A stretch of DNA of 64,000 nucleotides from UBA6244 sp965140775. GTDB lineage: Bacteria > Bacteroidota > Bacteroidia > Bacteroidales > F082. The position numbers were made by a program, and so were the translations under genes. Below are positions 53,994 through 61,709 of this stretch, in pieces. Location: positions 1,922,001 to 1,986,000 of the forward strand of contig OZ223471.1 in the NCBI GenBank assembly GCA_965140775.1, written 5' to 3'. Under the pieces are notes generated by a model. The model saw only the letters and a program-made list of their open reading frames with translations. It searched no databases and was not told the origin of the DNA. Position 1 is the first letter of the stretch, and every line of letters begins with the position of its first letter.

Positions 53994-54125
53994 TTAGGTT
54001 TGGTTAAGGTAAAAAAAAAGACGGTCACCAATGTAGGAGACCGTCTCTAAATTATTGTTATTGACCCCGTTGCATGAGGTCGTAAGGTTCTTTTTTCTGA
54101 TACTTGTAATCCGTGATTTCTGCAT
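53994..54125 (-). CDS. Candidate pyrBI leader peptide (43 codons)
   Basis: A minus-strand frame runs from ATG at 54125 to TAA at 53994-53996 and encodes 43 residues (MQKSRITSIRKKNLTT..., ending ...RLFFYLNQT). It reads straight through both arms and the T-run of the terminator at 54011-54046 and ends 11 nt before pyrB. This is the geometry of the E. coli pyrL leader, which is 44 codons long. The predicted transcription start lies only a few nt before its ATG, so initiation would be nearly leaderless, a weakness of the idea. Confidence 0.45.
   Translation of the reverse strand: MQKSRITSIRKKNLTTSCNGVNNNNLETVSYIGDRLFFYLNQT
54011..54046 (-). terminator. Candidate pyrBI attenuator
   Basis: On the minus strand the perfect 8-bp stem AGACGGTC / GACCGTCT has a 12-nt loop and is followed by a long T-run (nine A residues at 54011-54019 on the plus strand). 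It lies between a putative pyrB promoter and pyrB. A 6-bp hairpin GACCTC/GGGGTC (54063-54081) lies upstream and might act as a pause or alternative structure. Confidence 0.7.
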
Positions 54126-54134
54126 ATCAGGGTG

Positions 54135-54142
54135 CAAATATA
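54135..54142 (-). promoter_or_regulatory. -7 box of the pyrBI promoter
   Basis: Minus-strand TATATTTG fits TAnnTTTG and lies between pyrF and the terminator. No good -33 TTTG is visible at the standard spacing, so the assignment is moderate. Confidence 0.5.
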
Positions 54143-54231
54143 CATTCAAAATGCACGTCTGCTTTAAAAAATCGTAAGATTATTTTCGGAGTTTTAAACA
54201 GGTTACCAACTTTTGTAAAAAGATCATTGCT

Positions 54232-55065
54232 TTAAATCAAATCTGCTTCTTGCAGGTAGGTGGCCATTTCTTGCTGAAGTTTTTCGGCTTCTGCGCGGGC
54301 AACCCGGGCAAAGTCTTCATTGTTGGACGCAAAAATGATGCCCCGCGAGGAGTTTACCAGTAAACCACAACGGTTGTTCATGGCATTTTTGGCCACCTCT
54401 TGCAGGCTGCCACCCTGAGCACCAATACCGGGTACGAGCAGAAAATGGTCGGGGGCAATTTCCCTTACCCGCTGCAACGATTGGGCTTTGGTGGCACCAA
54501 CCACGTACATCAGTTGGTCGGTTGTTCCCCATGATTGGCAAGTTTTTAGGACTTTTTCAAAAAGCACATTTCCGGATTGGCTTTCTTCCATCAATTGAAA
54601 ATCCTCTGCAGATTTGTTGGACGTAAGTGCTAACACGATACTCCACTTGCCGGGATATTTCATAAAAGGTTTCACGGTATCTTCCCCCATGTAAGGCGAA
54701 AGGGTTACCGCGTCGAAATCCATGTGCCCGAAGAAGGTAGCGGCGTACATGGCAGAGGTATTTCCAATATCTCCCCTTTTGGCATCGGCAATAAGGAATT
54801 GTTCGGGATGGGTGGCCCTGATGTAATGAACTGTTTTTTCGAGTGAACGCCAGCCTGTCACGCCATTGGCTTCGTAAAAAGCCAGGTTGGGTTTGTAAGC
54901 CACTGCCAGGTGGTGGGTGGCGTCAACTATTTGTTTATTAAACTCAAATACAGGGTCTTCCGCATGTAACAAGTGGGCAGGTAGTTTGTGTATATCGGTG
55001 TCGAGTCCGATGCACAAAAACGATTTTTTTTTGACGATTTGTTCAAACAGTTGTTCTCTGTTCAT
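54232..55065 (-). CDS. pyrF: Orotidine 5'-phosphate decarboxylase PyrF
   Basis: PyrF converts OMP to UMP. The 277-residue protein is of the longer type 2 family, recognised from FLCIGLDTDIHKLP, IADAKRGDIGNTSAMYA (catalytic Asp-Lys-Asp) and LLVPGIGAQGGSL. The ATG at 55065 is used; the frame extends to 55146 but overlaps prfA there. Four nt separate it from prfA. Its transcript would run into the pyrB leader terminator. Confidence 0.95.
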   Translation of the reverse strand: MNREQLFEQIVKKKSFLCIGLDTDIHKLPAHLLHAEDPVFEFNKQIVDATHHLAVAYKPNLAFYEANGVTGWRSLEKTVHYIRATHPEQFLIADAKRGDIGNTSAMYAATFFGHMDFDAVTLSPYMGEDTVKPFMKYPGKWSIVLALTSNKSAEDFQLMEESQSGNVLFEKVLKTCQSWGTTDQLMYVVGATKAQSLQRVREIAPDHFLLVPGIGAQGGSLQEVAKNAMNNRCGLLVNSSRGIIFASNNEDFARVARAEAEKLQQEMATYLQEADLI

Positions 55066-55069
55066 GGGG

Positions 55070-56155
55070 CTAATTGATTTCTTCTTTGAGGCGTTCGGCG
55101 TTTTCGGCCATTTGCAGTTTGTCGATAATTTCCTGGATATCGCCATCCATGATGGGCATCAGGTTGTACAGCGTCAGGTTGATGCGGTGATCAGTTACCC
55201 TTCCCTGAGGCCAATTGTAGGTTCTGATTTTGGCCGAACGGTCGCCGGTGGAAACCATGGTTTTTCTTTTACCTGACATTTCTTCCAGGTATTTGGTGTA
55301 TTCCATGTCGTACAGCCTGTTTCTCAACACTTTCAGGGCCTTGTTATAGTTTTTGAGCTGTGATTTTTCGTCCTGACAAGTCACCACCAATCCACTGGGA
55401 ATGTGGGTAAGCCTGATGGCTGAGTAGGTGGTGTTTACCGACTGTCCGCCCGGTCCCGAGGAACAATAGGTGTCTTTTCTGATGTCTTTTTCGTTGAGCT
55501 CAATGTCAAATTCTTCAGCTTCAGGCAACACCACAACAGAGGCAGCTGAGGTGTGAATACGCCCTTGGGTTTCGGTTTTGGGCACGCGCTGCACGCGATG
55601 TACTCCGGATTCGAATTTGAGTAGTCCGTAGGCCCCGGCACCGGTAACGTTGAACACCACTTCCTTATACCCTCCGGCAGTACCTTCGTTCACGCCCGTA
55701 ACTTCAATTTTCCAGCGTTTGGCCTCGCAATATTTTTGGTACATGCGAAACAAATCTCCCGCAAAAATACTGGCTTCGTCGCCACCCGTGCCTGCCCTGA
55801 TTTCCATCACCGCATTTTTGGAGTCTTGGGGATCTTTGGGAATGAGCAACATACGGATGTTTTCTTCCATGGCTTCCCGTGCAGGAATCAATTCTTCCAA
55901 TTCGTCTTTGGCCATGGCACGAAATTCAGGATCTTTTTCGGTGTCCAACACTTCCTGAGCACTTTCAATGTTGTTTACCAGTACTTTATATTCTTTGTAA
56001 GCAAGCACAACGGGCTCCAGGTCCCTGTAGTCCTTGTTTAGTTTTACAAATTTTTTCATGTCTGCCATCACAGCAGGGTCGTTCATTTGGTCAGCGATTT
56101 CCTCCCATCGGTTTTTAATCACCTCAAGTTTATCGAGTATTTCCACGTTGTTCAA
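55070..56155 (-). CDS. prfA: Peptide chain release factor 1
   Basis: RF1 releases finished peptides at UAA and UAG. The 361-residue protein has the GGQ motif in SSGPGGQSVNTT, preceded by the family segment GRIHTSAASVVVLPE. The start is uncertain: the frame reaches 56209, but a -7-like TACATTTG overlaps that upstream part. TTG at 56155 (giving MNNVEILDKL) or GTG at 56146 fits the family N-terminus; I use TTG. pyrF follows 4 nt later. Confidence 0.95.
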   Translation of the reverse strand: MNNVEILDKLEVIKNRWEEIADQMNDPAVMADMKKFVKLNKDYRDLEPVVLAYKEYKVLVNNIESAQEVLDTEKDPEFRAMAKDELEELIPAREAMEENIRMLLIPKDPQDSKNAVMEIRAGTGGDEASIFAGDLFRMYQKYCEAKRWKIEVTGVNEGTAGGYKEVVFNVTGAGAYGLLKFESGVHRVQRVPKTETQGRIHTSAASVVVLPEAEEFDIELNEKDIRKDTYCSSGPGGQSVNTTYSAIRLTHIPSGLVVTCQDEKSQLKNYNKALKVLRNRLYDMEYTKYLEEMSGKRKTMVSTGDRSAKIRTYNWPQGRVTDHRINLTLYNLMPIMDGDIQEIIDKLQMAENAERLKEEIN

Positions 56156-56305
56156 TTTTGGCTGCAAATGTAGCAAAAATCGTGGTGCCGCCATATAGTT
56201 TAAGTTCACGGTCAGACGATAAATGCCTTTTCAGATTTTTGATTTCCGGCGATTTTTAATACCTGAAAAAGAATGGTAGAGCACTGATTTTTTATCTTCC
56301 CGGAG

Positions 56306-56836
56306 TTATTTGGTGTTGATGGATGCATTCACAAAATACTGCAACTCGAGTTTCAACCGGGTTTTAATGGCATATTGTCCCGAAAGTTCGCCATGAATTC
56401 GGTATTGGGTTGATTCGTCTTTTAAATAGGTGCTAAGGTCATCAGAAGTAAGGGTGAGCAGGAAAGGGCTGTAATCGTCGCCTGTAAGTTGGTTGTTCCA
56501 GGCAATCAGTTTGTCGTCGGTATCCGTACGAATCAGGTAGATTTCAATGGATTGGAAGTATCCGGTGGGGATGCTGTCCGGGTTTTCTGCCACCAGGTTG
56601 CATGTTCTTAGCGTAATCAGGCTAATCCTGTCTTTATCGGTATCTTCGGCTAAAAATATGGAGTCGTTTTTGGTAAGTATATGATCTGTAAGCACATCGA
56701 AAGGCGACCCGAATACCGTTGTTTGATCGATGACGCAATGGGTTGTGTAATCCATGTAGAAATGTGTGAGTTTGTCGATTTTTTTACAACCCCATGCCAT
56801 GACAACAATTATTAACCAGATGGTGATATGCTTCAT
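56306..56836 (-). CDS. Lipoprotein of unknown function
   Basis: The 176-residue protein has a short signal peptide and lipobox AWGC (about residue 16). The mature part is beta-rich (SIEIYLIRTDTDDKLIAWNN, YRIHGELSGQYAIKTRLKLE) with no recognised motif. It is divergent from the histidine-kinase gene and has no partner gene. Confidence 0.7.
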   Translation of the reverse strand: MKHITIWLIIVVMAWGCKKIDKLTHFYMDYTTHCVIDQTTVFGSPFDVLTDHILTKNDSIFLAEDTDKDRISLITLRTCNLVAENPDSIPTGYFQSIEIYLIRTDTDDKLIAWNNQLTGDDYSPFLLTLTSDDLSTYLKDESTQYRIHGELSGQYAIKTRLKLELQYFVNASINTK

Positions 56837-56910
56837 ATTTTAAATGTATCTGCGAATCAACAAATTTAGTTTTTTTGTAAGAAACATTGCAGAAAATGTT
56901 GCTGTTGTCT

Positions 56911-58848
56911 ATGACACGAAAAATAACCCTGCTTCTTTTCATCCTGTGGTCGGTTTTAAACCTGTCTTCTCAAACGGAATTTGTGTATGATTCAACCTTG
57001 ATAGGTGGCCAAGAAATCAATCCGACACTGATAAAAGACCTATGTGATTCATGCTGGGAGAATCGGTTTGTTTCGCCTGAACGCGCACGAAAATTTGGTG
57101 AAACAGCCCTCTATCTTTCCAAGAAAATGGGTTATGAAAGCGGATTGGCACAAGCATACAACGATTTGGGGATTCTTTTTATTGACGAGGCTAATTATGA
57201 CCAGGCCATTGCTTATTTTGAGGTGGCCATGACCCTTCGGCAGCATCTGCACGATACCCTTGGAATGGCGGCGCTTTACAACAAGCTGGGCATTGTTTAC
57301 CAAAAACAAGGGAATTTGGGTGAGGCGCTGGAATCTCAATTGCAGGCACTTGAGATTTACGAATTAAGGAACATACGGGCTTATCAAGCCATCTGTATGA
57401 ACAATATTGCTATCATTCATCAGAATCTGGGCAATTACGATCAATCGTTGGCCTATCATCGTCGTGCGCTTCACTTGAGAATAGATTTGGCCGACAACAA
57501 AGGGGAGGGGGAATCGTACCTGAATATGGCCAATGTGTATCTCAAACTGTCCGACACCGTCTCCGCCATCGAAAACTATCAAAAGGCGCTTTCTATTTTT
57601 CAACACTTCCGCATGGATGAAGCTTTGGGAACGGCATTGAATAACCTGGGTAGTTTATATGTGGCGCAAAAGCATTATAATGAGGCACTTCCGTTACTCA
57701 GGCAGGCTTTGGATTTAAGAATGAAAAGCGACGACAAAAAGGCGCTTTCGTCCACTTATGCCAAATTGGGTGAAGCGTACCTGGGGATGAACAAAACGAA
57801 GGAGTCTAAGCATATGTTGTTGAAATCGATGCAGTTGGCCGATGAAGTGGGTGTGGTGGAAGAGGAAATGGAAACCTACGGGTTGCTCTCAGGTCTTTAC
57901 GCCAACATCCAACTTTATGATAGTGCCTGGTATTTTGGAAAGATTTACCTCAGGTTGCGCGATTCGGTTTATCAACATCGGCTCGACCAACAAATTGTGG
58001 AGGTGCAGGCGCGATACGACAATGAACGTCAAAAGGCAGACAACCAATTGCTGTTGAGTGAAAATCAACTATTTGAATCGCAATTGAAACAGCGTCGCAC
58101 GGAAATTTTGCTCTTGATCTTCATTATTATTTCCCTGATTGGAGCTGCCATTTTCTATTACTATCGGTACCGACAACGCCAACGTGATTTGCACACCCGC
58201 GCACTTTTCAAACAAAACGAATTGCGCATGCAGGCCGTTATTGAAGCTCAAGAAGGTGAGCGACGGCGTATTGCACGCGATTTGCACGACAGTGTTGGGC
58301 AAAAATTGTCGGGCATACGGCTTCAATGGGAATCCATGGCGGTGGAGGAGGGCAAGGTGGCCATGGAACCTCAGTTCAGAAACATCAAAAGTCTGCTCGA
58401 TGAAACGGTGGAGGAGGTACGTGGAATTTCGCACCAGATGATGCCCAAAGAGTTGGAGCAGTTTGGCTTGGTACCTGCCATTGAGCAAATGATTCACCGA
58501 AGTTTTCATGCCGATACCGTTGCATGTCAATTTGAGCACCACGGACTTACTTCTCGTTTGTCAAAGCAAGTTGAGTTGGCCTTGTTCAGAATTCTTCAGG
58601 AATTGATTTCCAATATATTAAAACATGCGAACGCCCGTTTTGTTACCATTCAACTCATTAAAAGTCAGCGAAATCTGGTTTTGGTCGTGGAAGACGACGG
58701 CATAGGCTTCGATACGGTAACGGACAAGCCCACCGGAATAGGCATGATGAATATTGAAAGCAGGGTGAACACCATTTCAGGACATCTGCATGTGGAGTCC
58801 GAACCCGGAAAAGGAACTGTAATTACCATTAGAATACCTTTAAAATGA
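56911..58848 (+). CDS. TPR-containing sensor histidine kinase (HisKA_3)
   Basis: The protein of about 645 residues has a signal sequence, an extracytoplasmic tetratricopeptide-repeat domain (about 55-330; repeated units such as AQAYNDLGILFIDEANYDQA and SYLNMANVYLKLSD), a coiled-coil, one transmembrane segment (about 398-420), HisKA_3 (ERRRIARDLHDSVGQKL, phospho-His H459) and HATPase_c (NILKHAN, VVEDDGIGFD, GIGMMNIESR). Start ATG 56911 is chosen for the signal peptide; 56896 is possible. The 4-nt ATGA overlap with the regulator gene shows they work together. Confidence 0.92.
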   Translation: MTRKITLLLFILWSVLNLSSQTEFVYDSTLIGGQEINPTLIKDLCDSCWENRFVSPERARKFGETALYLSKKMGYESGLAQAYNDLGILFIDEANYDQAIAYFEVAMTLRQHLHDTLGMAALYNKLGIVYQKQGNLGEALESQLQALEIYELRNIRAYQAICMNNIAIIHQNLGNYDQSLAYHRRALHLRIDLADNKGEGESYLNMANVYLKLSDTVSAIENYQKALSIFQHFRMDEALGTALNNLGSLYVAQKHYNEALPLLRQALDLRMKSDDKKALSSTYAKLGEAYLGMNKTKESKHMLLKSMQLADEVGVVEEEMETYGLLSGLYANIQLYDSAWYFGKIYLRLRDSVYQHRLDQQIVEVQARYDNERQKADNQLLLSENQLFESQLKQRRTEILLLIFIIISLIGAAIFYYYRYRQRQRDLHTRALFKQNELRMQAVIEAQEGERRRIARDLHDSVGQKLSGIRLQWESMAVEEGKVAMEPQFRNIKSLLDETVEEVRGISHQMMPKELEQFGLVPAIEQMIHRSFHADTVACQFEHHGLTSRLSKQVELALFRILQELISNILKHANARFVTIQLIKSQRNLVLVVEDDGIGFDTVTDKPTGIGMMNIESRVNTISGHLHVESEPGKGTVITIRIPLK

Positions 58849-59483
58849 GTACAACGCGAATCATTATTGTGGACGATCACCAACTGATTGTTGATGGCAT
58901 GAAAGCATTGCTGGCAGCGGAACCCGACTTGCAAGTGGTGGGTGAAGCCTCCAATGGCAAAGAGGCCTTGAAGTTACTTGAGTTGGTGGAGGCCGACCTG
59001 GTGTTGTTGGATATCGATATGCCCGTAATGAATGGCATCGAAACCGCGAAAAAACTGCGAATTTTATACCCGGATTTATCCATCATTATCCTTTCCATGC
59101 ATGCGGAGCAAGGATTGGTGAAGAATCTTATCGAAATAGGAGCCGATGGATACCTGTTGAAAAATTCGAGCAGAGAAGAGGTGGTAGAAGCCATTTCTAA
59201 GGTCACCAGGGGCGAAAAGTATTTTTCAACGGAAGTAACCTTGTCATTACTCAATACCACAGGCGGACCACGAAACCCAAAGGAATCCATCCGTTTGACC
59301 GACAGGGAATCGGAAATTCTTACACTGATAGCCGAGGGTTTTACCAACAAAGAAATAGGCGATCAATTGTTTATCAGTCACCGTACCGTTGATACCCACC
59401 GCACCAACCTCATGAAGAAACTGGAAGTCAATAATTTGGCAGGATTGATCAGCTATGCCCTGAAGAATGGATATGTGGGGTGA
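58845..59483 (+). CDS. NarL/LuxR-family response regulator
   Basis: The 212-residue regulator has a receiver domain with D10/D11 and the phospho-acceptor D56 (LVLLDIDMP), and a C-terminal LuxR helix-turn-helix (LTDRESEILTLIAEGFTNKE, then IGDQLFISHRTVDTHRTNLM). It overlaps the kinase gene by 4 nt, so the cognate pair is clear. A 16-nt palindrome about 270 nt downstream, upstream of the next lipoprotein gene, is a candidate target. Confidence 0.93.
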   Translation: MSTTRIIIVDDHQLIVDGMKALLAAEPDLQVVGEASNGKEALKLLELVEADLVLLDIDMPVMNGIETAKKLRILYPDLSIIILSMHAEQGLVKNLIEIGADGYLLKNSSREEVVEAISKVTRGEKYFSTEVTLSLLNTTGGPRNPKESIRLTDRESEILTLIAEGFTNKEIGDQLFISHRTVDTHRTNLMKKLEVNNLAGLISYALKNGYVG

Positions 59484-59504
59484 TTTTGGAGTGCCTTAAG
59501 TTGA

Positions 59505-59620
59505 CCTCATCCACTTCAGGCGTCCTCATCCACTCCTCATCCGCTACAAGCGTCCTCTTCCGCTTCAAGCGTCCTCTTCCGCTTCAATCCTCATCCGCTT
59601 CAAGCGTCCTCGCTTGAAGT
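59505..59620. repeat. Degenerate 19-bp tandem repeat with terminal hairpin
   Basis: Units of consensus TCCTCATCCGCTTCAAGCG, some shortened or with changes, recur about six times. The last ends in the perfect hairpin CTTCAAGCG / CGCTTGAAG (59598-59606 and 59611-59619, 4-nt loop). No T-run follows, so its value as a terminator is doubtful. Confidence 0.8.
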
Positions 59621-59640
59621 CAATATCTATTTAAACTGAT

Positions 59641-59745
59641 CTATTAATCCATTGATCCATTGATCTCATTGATCCCATTGATCCATTGATCTCATTGATC
59701 TCATTGATCCCTTGATCCATTGATCTCATTGACCCATTGATCCAC
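59641..59745. repeat. ATTGATC short tandem repeat
   Basis: About eleven degenerate copies of ATTGATC(C/T)(C), 7-9 bp each, run in a row (for example ATTGATCCATTGATCTC). It is non-coding, AT-rich and immediately upstream of the palindrome of the next gene. Confidence 0.85.
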
Positions 59746-59752
59746 ACCAATA

Positions 59753-59821
59753 TACGGTATTTACCGTAGCACAATTCCGCATTTTAACGCAGAACTATTT
59801 TTTCTTTCTTGCCTAAGTTTG
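59753..59821 (+). promoter_or_regulatory. Palindromic operator and -7 box of the lipoprotein gene
   Basis: TACGGTA-TT-TACCGTA (59753-59768) is a perfect 7-bp inverted repeat with a 2-nt spacer. The -7 box TAAGTTTG is at 59814-59821, so the palindrome centres near -67 from the expected start. That spacing suits an upstream activator site, and the neighbouring NarL-type regulator is the obvious candidate. Confidence 0.55.
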
Positions 59822-59849
59822 CATTCATAACCTCTTAATAAAAAGCAGG

Positions 59850-59909
59850 ATGGCAACCAAAGAAACTAACCGACAGCCCGTCATGCAACAGTCTTCTATC
59901 GTGCTTTGA
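59850..59909 (+). CDS. 19-codon upstream open frame in the leader
   Basis: ATG at 59850 follows a good purine-rich AGCAGGA, runs 19 codons (MATKETNRQPVMQQSSIVL) and stops at TGA 59907-59909. Its stop lies within the left arm of a leader stem. Translation could change that structure, but peptide synthesis is unproven. Confidence 0.35.
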   Translation: MATKETNRQPVMQQSSIVL

Positions 59910-59960
59910 GGTTATGTGGGGATGTTGCATGCGTGCTGTTGAAAACTTAACTCAAAGCAC
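59901..59960 (+). promoter_or_regulatory. Leader stem directly before the lipoprotein start codon
   Basis: Perfect 10-bp arms GTGCTTTGAG (59901-59910) and CTCAAAGCAC (59951-59960) enclose 40 nt. The right arm ends 1 nt before the ATG at 59962, so the stem may hide the ribosome landing site. Confidence 0.5.
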
Positions 59961-59961
59961 C

Positions 59962-60438
59962 ATGAAATTGAAAATGTTTATGCTCGCAGCACTATTTGTA
60001 TCAGGAATTGTATGGTCATCATGCGCAAAAAAAGACGAAAACGTAACACCTTCGGGAGGTAATGGCTCTGTAAGCCTGAAAGTTGACGGAGAAAGTTGGT
60101 CGGCAACCCTCGCCACCCAGGCAGTACTTGGAGATCAGGGACTCGTTACCCTGACAGGAAGCGACTCGAATGCTCATCAGGTATCGTTTACACTCATGAA
60201 TGCACAGGCTACGGGTACCTATTCCATTGGCGGACTCACCAATCCGAATCAATGTCGCTGGACGGCAGGCTTAAATACAAGCGATACCTACGTGGCTTCG
60301 ATGGTATTGGGTTCGGGTGAAGTGGTGATCTCCGAATTTTCCGACTCGGGTATGAAAGGCACCTTCCATTTTGAAGCCTACAATACTGATCAACAAAAAG
60401 TGAATGTCACCGACGGGGTGTTCGATGCCTCATTTTAA
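59962..60438 (+). CDS. Small lipoprotein with a DUF6252-like beta domain
   Basis: The 158-residue protein has signal peptide MKLKMFMLAALFVSGIVWSSC and lipobox WSSC. The mature domain (VSLKVDGESWSA, HQVSFTLMNAQATGTYSIGG, MKGTFHFEAYN) resembles small Bacteroidota lipoproteins of the DUF6252 kind, but I am not certain. I use the ATG at 59962. The gene follows a structured leader and ends at the terminator 60463-60499. It is probably controlled by the adjacent two-component system. Confidence 0.75.
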   Translation: MKLKMFMLAALFVSGIVWSSCAKKDENVTPSGGNGSVSLKVDGESWSATLATQAVLGDQGLVTLTGSDSNAHQVSFTLMNAQATGTYSIGGLTNPNQCRWTAGLNTSDTYVASMVLGSGEVVISEFSDSGMKGTFHFEAYNTDQQKVNVTDGVFDASF

Positions 60439-60462
60439 GAATAGGAGTACGTCTTCTAAAAC

Positions 60463-60499
60463 AAAACCATGATGGACAGCATTGTTCATCATGGTTTTT
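60463..60499 (+). terminator. Intrinsic terminator of the lipoprotein gene
   Basis: Perfect arms AAAACCATGATG (60463-60474) and CATCATGGTTTT (60487-60498), followed by T. No equally long T-run exists on the minus strand. Confidence 0.85.
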
Positions 60500-60518
60500 C
60501 TATTTTGGAATGAAAGGT

Positions 60519-61532
60519 TTATGGTTTGTTTTCGAACAGTTCTTTCATGTGCCGGATTTGTTCTTCGGTTCCCAGCACAAAAAGTTTTGAATTTTGTAGC
60601 AGTCGGGTTTCGGGTGTGGGATTAACAATCACATCACCGGTAGCCGTTTTAAAACCAATGATGTTGGCTCCCGATTTGCGGCGGATACCAATTTCACTGA
60701 TGGGCTTGTTCAGTAGATCGGGGGGCAAGTCGCTGCACATGATTTCCATAAGTTGGGTAGGGGTATTGCTGTGCAAAGTAAGGTGTTCGAGAAATTCCAC
60801 CACATCCGGTTTCATAACCAGCGTTGCCATGTGTGCACCGCCCACTCGTTCGGGCATTACCACGCTATCCACGCCGGCCATACGCAGTTTTTTTTCGGTG
60901 CTGTCGCTCGATGCCCTGCTGATGATCTTTAAATCGTGTTTCAGCGATCGGGCCGTGAGCACGACAAACAGGTTGTCGGCATCGTTGGGCAAGGTGGTAA
61001 TCAGCGATTTGGCAGATTTGATGTTGGCCTTGATAAGTATTTCGTCCACAGTGGCATCACCTTCGATAAAACGAACCGGTTTCCCCATGTTGTTAATCAC
61101 AATTTCATGGCTTTCGTCCACCACGATGACGTCCGAACCCATGGTGGTCAATTCCTCAACCACTTGTCTTCCATTTCGTCCGTAGCCTACCACAATTACA
61201 TGATTCTCCATTTTTAATGCCCTCCTAATTTTGTTGTTGCCTGAATAAAAAAAACTCAATTGGCTGTGAAAAAGATTTTGCGTGAGTACCGAAACAAAAT
61301 ACCCTAAAACCACCAGGCTCGAAAGTATCAACCCTGAAGTGAATAGTTTGCCACCATCGGATAATGGTTCAACTTCGCCAAAACCAACAGTGGAAACGGT
61401 AATCACCGTCATATAGAGCGCACTTACAAAGTTGTAGTCGTCGATAAGCATGTAGCCAATCACCCCCACAATGATGATGAACAGCACGAGCAATGCTGCA
61501 ATAACGATCTCTCTTTTGCTACTGTAACTCAA
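60519..61532 (-). CDS. RCK-domain potassium channel
   Basis: The 337-residue protein has two membrane helices around the selectivity filter TVGFGE (48-53), then a Rossmann RCK domain (VVGYGRNGRQVVEEL, about 114-128) and a C-terminal TrkA-C domain (about 255-337; LNKPISEIGIRRKSGANIIG). This is the MthK-like arrangement of a ligand-gated K+ channel in the inner membrane. It stands alone, convergent with the lipoprotein gene. Confidence 0.9.
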   Translation of the reverse strand: MSYSSKREIVIAALLVLFIIIVGVIGYMLIDDYNFVSALYMTVITVSTVGFGEVEPLSDGGKLFTSGLILSSLVVLGYFVSVLTQNLFHSQLSFFYSGNNKIRRALKMENHVIVVGYGRNGRQVVEELTTMGSDVIVVDESHEIVINNMGKPVRFIEGDATVDEILIKANIKSAKSLITTLPNDADNLFVVLTARSLKHDLKIISRASSDSTEKKLRMAGVDSVVMPERVGGAHMATLVMKPDVVEFLEHLTLHSNTPTQLMEIMCSDLPPDLLNKPISEIGIRRKSGANIIGFKTATGDVIVNPTPETRLLQNSKLFVLGTEEQIRHMKELFENKP

Positions 61533-61709
61533 AACCTTTTCAGATTATAATTTCATGTGACATTGGTTTGCCATCAACAATCGGCTCACAAAGATAACAA
61601 ATCGACCGACAATATCGTGGTGTGGTCTGTCATTTAGATTGTCGTGCAATTAAATCCTTCTTTGCTTTGCTCAAGGTGCCTTGTACTGAGGTTAACGAAA
61701 AGGGCGTAC

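Noticed and set aside
54011..54046. Simple pyrF terminator
   Set aside because: Possible, but it lies beyond a -7 box and 28 nt from pyrB, leaving no room for a pyrB promoter after it, so an attenuator role is favoured.
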